DNA from: Facklamia sp050409585
GTDB lineage: Bacteria; Bacillota; Bacilli; Lactobacillales; Aerococcaceae
DNA: 64,000 bases
Direction of reading: 5' to 3'
NCBI RefSeq assembly: GCF_050409585.1
Contig: NZ_JBNUPE010000007.1
Coordinates: 1 to 64,000, forward strand
A model generated the notes under the pieces. The model made no database searches, was not told the DNA's origin, and saw nothing but the letters and a program-made list of their open reading frames with translations. The translations under genes and the position numbers were made by a program. Positions 26,707 through 35,478 of the stretch are shown piece by piece (position 1 is the stretch's first letter; each line of letters begins with the position of its first letter).

Positions 26707-26764
26707 GTTTCAGCATATAACAAATGTACCCTTATACCAATTTGTTTTGATATGAGGCTTGGCT

Positions 26765-28063
26765 TTAATCTTCTTTATAAGTGAGGTATTGAGGTCTATC
26801 GGATAAGGCTATTTCTCCATCATTAACTTTTATCCATCTATCCTCTAATAGATGACGATATGCTCCATCAGCAAGTGGTATTTTAATCGAACCATGTTTT
26901 TCTTTATTCAAAGCAAAGATCCCCATCAAACATTCTTCATGGTTTTGATACTTAACCCAAACAGCTTCTAAGTCATCATCGCCACCCACTTCAAAACTTC
27001 CTTCACAAGGAATATACTCCTTTTTAATTTGGATTAAGTCCGCTAAATACTCTGAAAAAGTCGACTCATTAGACCAGTCGATTGGATCTTTTTCAAAAAG
27101 ATTAGGTAGATGATTAGCTTGAATCTCTTGTCCATTATAGATTAAATGCGCACCACGTAAAAAGAGGTTAAAGGCTGTTATTTGTTCTAACGAGTGCTTA
27201 TCCTTAATTCTTGCTGCAATACGTTTTTGATCATGATTTTCTAAAAAACGTAATTTAGTGAAGTTGGCAGGATAAATCCAATTTTGTCGATTTAAACTAG
27301 TAAGGTAAGCAGATAAAGGTTGATTTCCTTCTAAATAAGCAACCCAATCATTAAAAATATCATAATCATAGGTCAAATCAAAAGCTTGATAGACTTCGGA
27401 GTCTGACAGTCCGGTCATAGCTTGTTTTCTTGTTTCGAGAATAAATGAAGGCTCAACACTCTCTGCTAACCACACTAAGTCAGGATTAACTTCTTTAACT
27501 GCTTCACGAGCAGCCAACCAAAAATCTAAAGGAATTAAAGAAGCTACATCACAGCGAAAACCATCAACGATTTTGGCATAGTCCATTAAAGTCTCAATTT
27601 GATAATCCCATAAGTCAAAATTGTCATTATAATCCAAATCGATAATATCTGTCCAATCACCAATCTGATTACTAAAACTGCCGTCTGGTTTTTGATAAAA
27701 CCATTGAGATTTTTGATTGCTTAAAAGACTGTCTGGAGAGGTATGATTATAAACGATATCAATCATCACTTTCATACCCGCTTGATGAATTTGATCCACT
27801 AAATGAATAAAATCCTCGCGACTACCTAACTCTGAGTGAATGCCGCGATAGTCTTTTATGGCATAGGGTGATCCTTTTGTGCCCTTTCGTTTAATCTTTC
27901 CGATCGGATAATGAGGCAAAAACCAAACCATATCAACCCCTAACTTTTTTAAACGTGGAATTTCAGCTTCCACCTCTTTAAAACTACCTTCTTTTGAAAA
28001 GTTACGGGTAAATATACTGTAAATTACCAGCTTCCTTAACTCTAATGCACTTTCTTTAGCCAT
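26765..28063 (-). CDS. alpha-amylase family glycoside hydrolase (GH13)
   Basis: A 432-residue GH13 enzyme. The four conserved regions are visible: MIDIVYNHT, the nucleophile Asp in GFRCDVASL, the acid/base Glu in WLAESVEP, and ENHDQ. There is no signal peptide, so it is cytosolic and likely acts on imported maltodextrin (glucosidase or maltogenic type; specificity unclear). I place the start at ATG 28063 behind AGGAGG; a start at 28189 would run into malE. Divergent from the malEFG transporter across a shared operator. Confidence 0.88.
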   Translation of the reverse strand: MAKESALELRKLVIYSIFTRNFSKEGSFKEVEAEIPRLKKLGVDMVWFLPHYPIGKIKRKGTKGSPYAIKDYRGIHSELGSREDFIHLVDQIHQAGMKVMIDIVYNHTSPDSLLSNQKSQWFYQKPDGSFSNQIGDWTDIIDLDYNDNFDLWDYQIETLMDYAKIVDGFRCDVASLIPLDFWLAAREAVKEVNPDLVWLAESVEPSFILETRKQAMTGLSDSEVYQAFDLTYDYDIFNDWVAYLEGNQPLSAYLTSLNRQNWIYPANFTKLRFLENHDQKRIAARIKDKHSLEQITAFNLFLRGAHLIYNGQEIQANHLPNLFEKDPIDWSNESTFSEYLADLIQIKKEYIPCEGSFEVGGDDDLEAVWVKYQNHEECLMGIFALNKEKHGSIKIPLADGAYRHLLEDRWIKVNDGEIALSDRPQYLTYKED

Positions 28064-28097
28064 CCTAGTCCTCCTGTTTGTAACTTTTTTTATTAAT

Positions 28098-28137
28098 TTT
28101 GCAAACGATTGCAAACCTTTATTCTTAAAGCTATAAT
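28098..28137 (+). promoter_or_regulatory. LacI/MalR-type operator and malE promoter
   Basis: Perfect 7-base half-sites TTTGCAA-ACGA-TTGCAAA (28098-28115) overlap the -35 (TTGCAA, 28109-28114) of a promoter with a 17-base spacer and -10 TATAAT (28132-28137). The site fits the LacI-family GCAANCGNTTGC pattern used by MalR-type repressors. It lies between the divergent GH13 and malE genes and can control both. The repressor itself is not in the window. Confidence 0.75.
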
Positions 28138-28173
28138 TATTATAACAAAAGTGAAAATTATAGGAGGAATACC

Positions 28174-29445
28174 ATGACAATTCTATCAAAAATTTCTAAG
28201 GCTAGCTTGATTTTAGCGGCTAGTTCTCTCATATCTCTGCCGAGCGCTTCAGCTGCGTCCGACAGTCCTGATGCTTTTACGCTCTATTCTAACAAAAGTG
28301 AAACTCAAGAGGCTTTAACTAACTATGCTAAAACATGGGGTGAGGCTAATGGAGTGGATGTTACAGTTAAAGTCTGTTCAGGTTCCTGTACTCTAGGTGA
28401 CCAATTGAAATCAGATTTCACAGCGGGTGACGGTCCTGATGTCTTTGTTATTGAAGGGCAAGGAGGCTACGATATCTGGGCTGATTTCCTCACTCCTCTT
28501 GAAGGTGATTGGATTGATCAAACTGAATTTGAATTTAAACAAGGCGATGAAGTCTATGGTTTCCCTGTTTCAGTTGAAGGCTATGGTTTAGCTTATAATG
28601 CAGACCTTTTAGAAAAAGCAGGCATTGATCCAGCTAGTTTAGATTCTTTTGAAGCAGTCAAAGCTGCTTTTGAAGATTTAGAAAATCGTAAAGAAGAATT
28701 AGGACTGACTTCAGTTGTAGCAAATGCTACTAAAGAAGGCGAAACATGGATTATGGGTAATCATGACTTCAACGCTTATCTTGGATCCGGTTTAGAAAAT
28801 GGTGACCGTACTGTTACAGAAATGACCCTTAAAGGTGAAGTCGATGAAGACCGTATGGCAAACTATGCGGATTGGGTAGAGCTTCTCTTCCAACATACTG
28901 ACAAGCAAATGTTAACAGTAGGTACACAAGAAGACATGGATATTGCTTTTGCTACAGGGCAAGCAGCTTTCCTTCATCAAGGAAACTGGAAAGATCCCAA
29001 CTTAGCAGAATTAGAGGCTGATTTCAAAATGGGCTTCATTCCTTATCAAACACTAGGAACTGATGCAAATGCTGATGGTCTCTTTATTGGTGCTCCATCA
29101 TATTATGTTGTGAATAAAGAATCTGGCGCAATGGAATCTATCAATAAATTCTTCCAAGACATGGTGGATACTCCTGAAGGTCAAGACTATATTGTAAACC
29201 AAGCCAATATGATCTCACCTTTCTCAACCACTGAAGAAACACCACAAGCGCCAATGTCTGCATTCTTAGCACAATGGATTGTTGATGAAAAGCCAGTTTA
29301 CTCCTTTGATTCGACTTATTTTATGCCTGATGGTTTCGGTATGAATAACCTAGGCCCTATCTATGGTCAATTTGCTCAAGGTAACATTGACAAAGATGAA
29401 TTCATTCAACTAATGTCTGAAGAAATTTCACAACTTTCAGAATAA
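28174..29445 (+). CDS. malE: maltose/maltodextrin ABC transporter substrate-binding protein
   Basis: A 423-residue family 1 extracellular solute-binding protein. The signal peptide (1 to about 28) ends SASA-ASDSP. There is no lipobox Cys, unlike most Gram-positive binding proteins, so how it is kept at the membrane is unclear. VKVCSGSC (about 66-73) has two Cys that could form a disulfide. Sugar-protein segments include YGFPVSVEGYGLAYNADLL and FATGQAAFLHQGNW. Followed by malF and malG; the sugar identity rests on context and is fairly sure. Confidence 0.85.
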   Translation: MTILSKISKASLILAASSLISLPSASAASDSPDAFTLYSNKSETQEALTNYAKTWGEANGVDVTVKVCSGSCTLGDQLKSDFTAGDGPDVFVIEGQGGYDIWADFLTPLEGDWIDQTEFEFKQGDEVYGFPVSVEGYGLAYNADLLEKAGIDPASLDSFEAVKAAFEDLENRKEELGLTSVVANATKEGETWIMGNHDFNAYLGSGLENGDRTVTEMTLKGEVDEDRMANYADWVELLFQHTDKQMLTVGTQEDMDIAFATGQAAFLHQGNWKDPNLAELEADFKMGFIPYQTLGTDANADGLFIGAPSYYVVNKESGAMESINKFFQDMVDTPEGQDYIVNQANMISPFSTTEETPQAPMSAFLAQWIVDEKPVYSFDSTYFMPDGFGMNNLGPIYGQFAQGNIDKDEFIQLMSEEISQLSE

Positions 29446-29468
29446 AAGGTTAATTTAGCAGTGTTCTT

Positions 29469-29499
29469 AAAGGGACTAGAGGGTTTCTTCTAGTTCCTT
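29469..29499 (+). terminator. intercistronic stem-loop between malE and malF
   Basis: AAGGGACTAGA pairs with TCTAGTTCCTT just past malE. There is no strong T-run, so it probably stabilises malE mRNA or partly stops transcription, giving more binding protein than permease, as is common in such operons. Confidence 0.55.
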
Positions 29500-29519
29500 C
29501 ATTTATAAGGAGGGTTCTT

Positions 29520-30446
29520 ATGGCATCTGCCTCTCATAAAAAATCTCGTAGTAAACGGCAGCGTCGCAATTTTATTTTTTTAGTGGCCCCTGCTTTTATT
29601 GCACTTACTTTAGTGATTTTCATTCCCTTCGTGATGGGCATTTATTATTCATTTACGAATTGGGGCGGGATTATTAAGCCTGTTGCAGATTTTATTGGTT
29701 TGGGTAATTATAAAGAAAGTTTTGCCGATTCTCGTTTTCGTTATTCTCTGATGGTTACCTTTATTTTTGCTTTTTTTAATATAATTATTATTAATTTAGT
29801 CGCTTTTACTTTAGCTATGATTGTTTCTAGTCAAGTTAAAGGTAGAGATATTTATCGTGCGGGCTTCTTTGTTCCTAATCTAATTGGTGGAATTGTCTTG
29901 GGTTATATTTGGCAATTTATCTATAATAATGTTTTTCCTCAAGTTGGAGAATTGTTGGCTTTCGATTGGCTGGTTGAAAATCTCTTCTTAGGTTCTCCGC
30001 GTCTAGCTGTTTCTGCCTTGGTTTTAACTTCAACTTGGCAATATGCCGGTTATATTATGATGATTTATTACGCGGGCTTGCAAAACGTTCCTCGTTCATT
30101 GTATGAATCTGCTTCCTTAGATGGAGCCAATTGGTGGGGAAAGCTACGCCACATTACTTTGCCAATGATTATGCCATCATTTACTGTTTCTTTATTTTTA
30201 ACCATTAATAATTCCTTTAAAATATTCGATGTCAATTACTCCTTGACGGGTGGTGGCCCTTCTATGATGTGGAATAGTGAAGCCATCAAGTCTACTGAGT
30301 TTATCACTATGAATATTTATAATACTGCTTCTGTTGAAAATAATTTAGCTTATGGTCAAGCTCGAGCAGTAATTCTTTTTGTTATTCTAGTCATTATTAG
30401 TCTTAGTCAGACTTATATTACAAAACGTCAGGAGGTCGAAATGTAA
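29520..30446 (+). CDS. malF: maltodextrin ABC transporter permease, MalF type
   Basis: A 308-residue inner-membrane permease with about six helices. A basic N-terminus (KKSRSKRQRRN) leads into the first helix; the EAA loop reads ESASLDGANWWGKLRHITLPM. It lacks the large periplasmic domain of the E. coli protein, as usual in Gram-positives. It partners with the malG product. The ATPase (MsmK/MalK type) is not in the window and must be encoded elsewhere. Confidence 0.9.
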   Translation: MASASHKKSRSKRQRRNFIFLVAPAFIALTLVIFIPFVMGIYYSFTNWGGIIKPVADFIGLGNYKESFADSRFRYSLMVTFIFAFFNIIIINLVAFTLAMIVSSQVKGRDIYRAGFFVPNLIGGIVLGYIWQFIYNNVFPQVGELLAFDWLVENLFLGSPRLAVSALVLTSTWQYAGYIMMIYYAGLQNVPRSLYESASLDGANWWGKLRHITLPMIMPSFTVSLFLTINNSFKIFDVNYSLTGGGPSMMWNSEAIKSTEFITMNIYNTASVENNLAYGQARAVILFVILVIISLSQTYITKRQEVEM

Positions 30447-31318
30447 TGTCAATTGTCAAATGGAAAAAGTTTTTCTTAGAGTTGTTCGCCCTCTTAGTTT
30501 TTGTCTTATTTATCAGCCCCTTACTGTTAATATTTATTAACTCAGCCAAGTCCTCTCGCGAAATATTAGTCAATCCACTCTCACTGCCTGAAAATTGGGG
30601 ACAAATATGGGAAAACTTCCTTACTATTTGGAACAACCCCTCTATTGATTATCCTAGTTCTTTTTTATCATCAGTAATTATTACTGTCACTTCCTTGGCT
30701 CTAATTAGTCTGGTCAGTTCATTAGCTGCTTGGGGATTAGTGAGATACAAATCAAAAACTTCTTCACTCATTTTTTATATGTTTGTGGCTTCAATGGTTA
30801 TCCCTTTCCAAGTCGTCATGTATCCACTGATTACTTGGTTTAGAATCCTATCCATGAATGTAACTGAACCCCTAATGAATTTCTCACTCTTGAGATCTTA
30901 TCCTGGGATAATCTTGGCCTACATTGGCTTTGGAATGGGCATGTCTGTCTTTATGTTTCATGGTTTTTTAAAGGGTGTCCCACTTGAGATTGAAGAAGCT
31001 GCCGAAATAGATGGTGCTAACAAACTACAAACTTTCTTTTATGTAGTCATGCCCATTATGAAACCAATCTATGTTACGATTATTATTTTAAATGGCATTT
31101 GGATCTGGAATGATTTCTTACTGCCGATGCAATTGTTAGGTGTCGGTAATGACATTCAAACATTACCGATTGCTATTTCAAACTTTGCCGGTTCCTACAC
31201 TAAACAGTGGGATATGATTTTATCTTCATCCTTAATGATTATGATTCCAATCATTATTGTTTTCCTCTTTGCTCAAAAACAAATCCTTAAAGGCATGGTT
31301 GATGGAGCAATTAAATAA
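30446..31318 (+). CDS. malG: maltodextrin ABC transporter permease, MalG type
   Basis: A 290-residue permease with about six helices; the EAA loop is EEAAEIDGANKLQTFFYVVMP. Its ATG overlaps the malF stop by one base (TAATG), so translation is coupled. The last gene of the operon; a terminator follows at 31331. Confidence 0.9.
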   Translation: MSIVKWKKFFLELFALLVFVLFISPLLLIFINSAKSSREILVNPLSLPENWGQIWENFLTIWNNPSIDYPSSFLSSVIITVTSLALISLVSSLAAWGLVRYKSKTSSLIFYMFVASMVIPFQVVMYPLITWFRILSMNVTEPLMNFSLLRSYPGIILAYIGFGMGMSVFMFHGFLKGVPLEIEEAAEIDGANKLQTFFYVVMPIMKPIYVTIIILNGIWIWNDFLLPMQLLGVGNDIQTLPIAISNFAGSYTKQWDMILSSSLMIMIPIIIVFLFAQKQILKGMVDGAIK

Positions 31319-31330
31319 AACAAACTAAAT

Positions 31331-31372
31331 AGAGATCCTGCCAGACAAATCAAAGAAGGATCTCTATTTTTA
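31331..31372 (+). terminator. terminator of malEFG
   Basis: AGAGATCCT pairs with AGGATCTCT, followed by ATTTTTATT on the plus strand. Confidence 0.8.
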
Positions 31373-31529
31373 TTAGCTTTTGAGGAAACTATAACAATAT
31401 TCAAGCTCTCATAAAATCAATCATAATGCAAAAAACAAAACAATCTATTAAACAAAAATTAGCTTTATTAGTAGAAATAGCCGTCATTTGATATAATGAA
31501 TTTAAAAAATCTAAAAGGAGGTGTCTATC

Positions 31530-32414
31530 TTGGATATACGTCAGATTAAATATTTTATTGCTGTAGCAGAAACAAAAAACATTTCTCACGCTGCTAAAAG
31601 TCTTTTTATTACTCAACCTACACTTTCCCAAGCAATTAAAAAAATTGAACTGGAACTAGATACACAACTTTTTACTTATTCAGAAAAAGAAATGACGCTT
31701 ACTCATACCGGTAAAATTCTTTATGACAGGGGGAAAAACTTGACCGAAGCTTTCGATGAACTAGTTCTTGAAATTCAAGGCTATAATCATAATCCAGCTG
31801 AAATAATGAAAGTCGGATTAACTTCTCTCTTTGCCATTCAATTCATGCCTCAAATATCAAAATTTATTGCTACCCATTCCAACTTGGAATTGGTCCTAGT
31901 TCAAGATGGGTCTCGTCATCTTCAACAATTGCTTGCTGAGGGTACAATTGACATTGGCCTCGTTTCTTTTCCTAAGATTGAAGAAGGCATTCATATTGAA
32001 CCTTTAAACACGACCACTCAAGGATATAAGGTCAGTGTTGTTCTACCTAAAAGCAACCCACTCTCTAGTCGTGCTTCGCTTGAATTTAAAGATTTAAGAG
32101 ACGAAAATTTCTGTAATCTAACTGATAATTTTATGCTAGGTGAAATGTTACCTAAACGCTGTCGCAAGGTTGGGTTCGATCCAAATATTGTTCTAGTCAA
32201 CAATGATTGGGAAGTGCTTACTCATAGCTTAAAAAGCTTAAACTCAATCTGCATTTTACCGAGTGAGTTTAAGCCTTTAAGCAAATTAGAAGAACTCGCT
32301 TGGGTTCCCTTGGAAGATCGCAATAACTATTATCCGATTGGTATTGCTTTGCGAAATAATTATACATTGACACCAGCGATGAATGAATTTATATCCATCA
32401 TAAAATCAAATTAA
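31530..32414 (+). CDS. LysR-family transcriptional regulator
   Basis: A 294-residue LysR regulator with N-terminal helix-turn-helix (MDIRQIKYFIAVAETKNIS, then FITQPTLSQAIKKIE) and an effector-binding domain. I choose the TTG at 31530 because AAAGGAGG lies 8 bases upstream and the protein then begins MDIRQ like the LysR at 14919; a GTG at 31521 overlaps that ribosome site. Its stop codon overlaps the butyrate kinase stop on the other strand (TTAA, 32411-32414), so the two genes are strictly convergent. Target unknown. Confidence 0.85.
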   Translation: MDIRQIKYFIAVAETKNISHAAKSLFITQPTLSQAIKKIELELDTQLFTYSEKEMTLTHTGKILYDRGKNLTEAFDELVLEIQGYNHNPAEIMKVGLTSLFAIQFMPQISKFIATHSNLELVLVQDGSRHLQQLLAEGTIDIGLVSFPKIEEGIHIEPLNTTTQGYKVSVVLPKSNPLSSRASLEFKDLRDENFCNLTDNFMLGEMLPKRCRKVGFDPNIVLVNNDWEVLTHSLKSLNSICILPSEFKPLSKLEELAWVPLEDRNNYYPIGIALRNNYTLTPAMNEFISIIKSN

Positions 32415-33481
32415 CCCATTTCTGCTAAACGATGTGCGGTCTCTTCTTGATTTAAGACGCGGTTACCACCTTTTGCTAAGGCAATCATTTCAAATTCTCC
32501 TGGGAATGGAATAAACGGACCAATAAATGCTGTTCTTTTCTTGACTTCATTTCTTAAAAATTCCGAATGAGCCATTCCACCTGTCATTGAAACGGCATCA
32601 ACTGGACCGCCTATCGTAGCTGCCAAACAAGCGATTGTTTTCGCAATCCCTAAAGCCATAGCTTCAAGTACTAACTTAGCTTCTTCATCTCCATCAACAG
32701 CTCGTTGCTCGATCAATCTTAAATCCTTTGTTTGAAAATAAGAGTATAAGCCTGCTTCGTTTCTAGCAAATTTATAAAACGCATCGACTCCCCTTTCTTT
32801 GATTAGAGGGATTAAATTTTTAATAGCAATTCCACCAGAGCGTTCTGCTGAGAACATTACCTCATCGTCTGAAATAAAATCAACAATTTCACCACCTTGA
32901 TGAGCACTAGCTGAACAGCCTCCTCCCATATGAACCACTATAATTTTAGCCTCTTGATAACTTTTCCCCATATCACTCGCTACTCGTCTAGCAACCGCCC
33001 GCATATTCAAATGATGTCCAATACTTTTACGACTCACTCCTTTTATGCCAGTCAGTCTAGCTACGTCTGACATTGAGTCGACTGTAATTGGATCATATAT
33101 ATATGCGTTGGTACCCGGTTTCCCAAAGTGATTGATTACGGCTTGTGCTAATTTGGCACCTAGGTTTGAAGCATGTTCAATAACTGGATGGAATTCTAGA
33201 CGATCTAATAGCTCGTTATCAACTAGAATAGCCCCTGACTTCACTGGACCAATGCCCCCTCCACGGCCTACGGCAGTGTCAAGGTCTTTGGTTAAATGAT
33301 GCTCTTCTAATAATGATAAAACATCTTGGGAACGCATTTCAAACTGATCAAAAACATGTGGAAAATGACTGATTTCCTCATTAGTATAGAGAATTTCATC
33401 TTTCCAGATTTCTTGATCGTTTTCAAAATAAGCTATCTTAGTTGATGTAGCTCCCGGATTAATGACAATAATTTTGTTCAT
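32411..33481 (-). CDS. buk: butyrate kinase
   Basis: A 356-residue acetokinase-family enzyme making ATP from butyryl-phosphate (or branched-chain acyl-phosphates). Visible motifs: INPGATSTKIAYFEND at the start, RGGGIGPVKSGA, SIGHHLNMRAVARR and VVHMGGGCSASAH, then VDAVSMTGGMAHSE near the end. It lies one base after phosphotransbutyrylase, the usual pair, at the end of the pyruvate dehydrogenase operon. Isobutyrate or isovalerate are also possible substrates. Confidence 0.93.
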   Translation of the reverse strand: MNKIIVINPGATSTKIAYFENDQEIWKDEILYTNEEISHFPHVFDQFEMRSQDVLSLLEEHHLTKDLDTAVGRGGGIGPVKSGAILVDNELLDRLEFHPVIEHASNLGAKLAQAVINHFGKPGTNAYIYDPITVDSMSDVARLTGIKGVSRKSIGHHLNMRAVARRVASDMGKSYQEAKIIVVHMGGGCSASAHQGGEIVDFISDDEVMFSAERSGGIAIKNLIPLIKERGVDAFYKFARNEAGLYSYFQTKDLRLIEQRAVDGDEEAKLVLEAMALGIAKTIACLAATIGGPVDAVSMTGGMAHSEFLRNEVKKRTAFIGPFIPFPGEFEMIALAKGGNRVLNQEETAHRLAEMG

Positions 33482-33482
33482 T

Positions 33483-34391
33483 TTATTCCCCCTTATCCAT
33501 CATTAACTGAGCTAATAGAATAGAGGCATATTTTTCACTAGCCGAAGCACTTCTCGAAGTTAAGATAATCGGTACGCGCGCTCCCATTATAATACCAGCC
33601 ATCTCGCCGTCACCAAATAGCAAGAGTGACTTGGATAGACTATTACCAGCGACAATATCTGAAGCAATGATTAAATCAGCATCTCCTTTAATTGCTCCAG
33701 ACCAATTTTTTTCTGCTGCACTTGTCGGTGATAAACTAATATCTAAAGATAAGGGGCCTTCTATAATTGCCTGCGAATTATCTGACTCCTCAGCGATTTC
33801 AGCAAAGTTAACAGAAGATGGCAATTTAGGAATTAAGGTTTCAGCTGCAGATAACAAAGCTACTTTAGGCTTTTCTACACCTAATTTGTGAAATACTTCC
33901 ACTCCATGTTGGATAATTGTTTTATACTCTTCTTTATTCGGTTGCAAAACCATGCCACCATCACTTATGCCTAACAAACGATCAAGTTTGGGAATGGATA
34001 AAACGGCCATGTGGGTTAATAAGCCACTTTTGACAATTCCTGTCTCTTTAGCAACGACTTGTTTCAATAACTTTCCGGTGGAAAGCTTCCCTTTCATAAT
34101 CGCACCAGCTTTACCTTCACGGACTAAACGAACTGCTTCAAAAGCTGCCTGTGAGTCGTTGGATTCGTCAATGATTTCGTAATCTTCTGCTGATAGTTGA
34201 TAATTTGCAATGATTTTTTCTAATTGCTCCTTATCATCAATAAAGATCATCTTCAAGCCTTCTTCTTGAATGGCTTTTTTTGCACTTTTCATTACCTCAT
34301 CGTCTGCAGCTTTTACTACAGCTAGGACGAATTTGTTTTTGCTAGATCTTTCTTTTTGTTTGAAGGACTTAATTTGTGAAATGAACGACAT
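33483..34391 (-). CDS. ptb: phosphate butyryltransferase (phosphotransbutyrylase)
   Basis: A 302-residue PTA/PTB-family enzyme that swaps CoA for phosphate on butyryl-CoA-type substrates. Family segments include GAIMKGKLSTGKLLKQVV, SDGGMVLQPNKEEY, SAAETLIPKLPSS and ADLIIASDIVAGNSLSKSL. Together with butyrate kinase it converts an acyl-CoA to the free acid and ATP. It could also accept the acyl-CoAs from a keto-acid dehydrogenase complex such as the one encoded upstream. Confidence 0.92.
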   Translation of the reverse strand: MSFISQIKSFKQKERSSKNKFVLAVVKAADDEVMKSAKKAIQEEGLKMIFIDDKEQLEKIIANYQLSAEDYEIIDESNDSQAAFEAVRLVREGKAGAIMKGKLSTGKLLKQVVAKETGIVKSGLLTHMAVLSIPKLDRLLGISDGGMVLQPNKEEYKTIIQHGVEVFHKLGVEKPKVALLSAAETLIPKLPSSVNFAEIAEESDNSQAIIEGPLSLDISLSPTSAAEKNWSGAIKGDADLIIASDIVAGNSLSKSLLLFGDGEMAGIIMGARVPIILTSRSASASEKYASILLAQLMMDKGE

Positions 34392-34417
34392 AACTTTCCT
34401 TCTTTCTTACTTTGTTT

Positions 34418-35458
34418 TTATAATTCTAAACGATAATCTTCCTCGGTTACTAATGGCACCGCTTGGGTAAAAACGTATTTAAAGACGAAGCCTAAACTAA
34501 CAGGAACTACCACAAAAGCAACAAAAGTAATTAGGAGGTTTATCAATGAGAAACCACCACTTACTAAGTTCAGATGATTTATCGGACCAACCAGTCCACT
34601 AAAACCAAATCCTGCACTCATCGGTGTTCCTTGAATATTGAACAAAGCAGCCATCATCCCACAGACTGCAGCATTACATATAATCGGAATCATTGTCTTA
34701 GGATTTTTAACCACAATGGGCATTGACATCTTAGGTGAACCAATAAAGTGGGCCAAGGCTGTTCCTGAACCATTTACATTCCATCCCATAATAGCTAATC
34801 CAAAACCACAAGCACAAATACCAAGGTTTCCAGCTCCCGAGCCTATACCTGAAAGTCCTACAGCTAAAGCAATTCCTACCGTTGTAATTGGAGAGACTAT
34901 CAAGATCGAAAAAACAATAGCAATTAAAATACACATTATAATCGGTTGAAGTGTTAATAAGCTAGCCACGCCTTGTCCAATTAGCACAGTAATACCTTTG
35001 ACATAAGGCAAAATCCAATGGCCTATACTCCCTACTAAAGCTAACATTAAAGTGGGAATTACAATAATTGTGTATGATTTTAGCTTGTTTCCAATTAATA
35101 ATATCACAAAAGCAGCTAATGCAGATGTTAAGCCGACATTAATGACGTCCCCTGTTCCATTCAGGGTAAGGGCGCCACCAACGAATTGAACCGCACCCCC
35201 TCCATACATTGCAGCTAGACCAATTGAGGCAGCTTGGATTGGATTAAATTTAAAATTCAATCCAATCATGACACCACTGACTAATCCTAGCATAGAGTTT
35301 GACATGGCCAGAACACCTAATAAAGGTGATCCCGGCGCGATAGCTCTAACCAGTTCTGTTAAGAGGGCGCCAGGAATTAATACGATTACCGTACCTAGAG
35401 CTAAACCATTAAGAATATTCATTGCAAATTGTTTACCGGTCATTTTATTTTCCATCAT
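34418..35458 (-). CDS. PTS EIIC-like multi-pass membrane protein
   Basis: A 346-residue protein with about 9-10 hydrophobic helices, matching the PTS_EIIC_2-type family (PTS IIC-like proteins often found without IIA/IIB partners). It has Gly-rich turns such as SGIGSGAGNLGICACGFGLA and FSGLVGPINHLNLVSGG. No IIA or IIB domain is nearby. Placed between lipoamide dehydrogenase and ptb with gaps of about 20 bases, so co-transcribed. A role as transporter of a keto acid, short-chain acid or sugar is a guess only. Confidence 0.7.
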   Translation of the reverse strand: MMENKMTGKQFAMNILNGLALGTVIVLIPGALLTELVRAIAPGSPLLGVLAMSNSMLGLVSGVMIGLNFKFNPIQAASIGLAAMYGGGAVQFVGGALTLNGTGDVINVGLTSALAAFVILLIGNKLKSYTIIVIPTLMLALVGSIGHWILPYVKGITVLIGQGVASLLTLQPIIMCILIAIVFSILIVSPITTVGIALAVGLSGIGSGAGNLGICACGFGLAIMGWNVNGSGTALAHFIGSPKMSMPIVVKNPKTMIPIICNAAVCGMMAALFNIQGTPMSAGFGFSGLVGPINHLNLVSGGFSLINLLITFVAFVVVPVSLGFVFKYVFTQAVPLVTEEDYRLEL

Positions 35459-35478
35459 ATAAATCTCCTTTTAATTTG

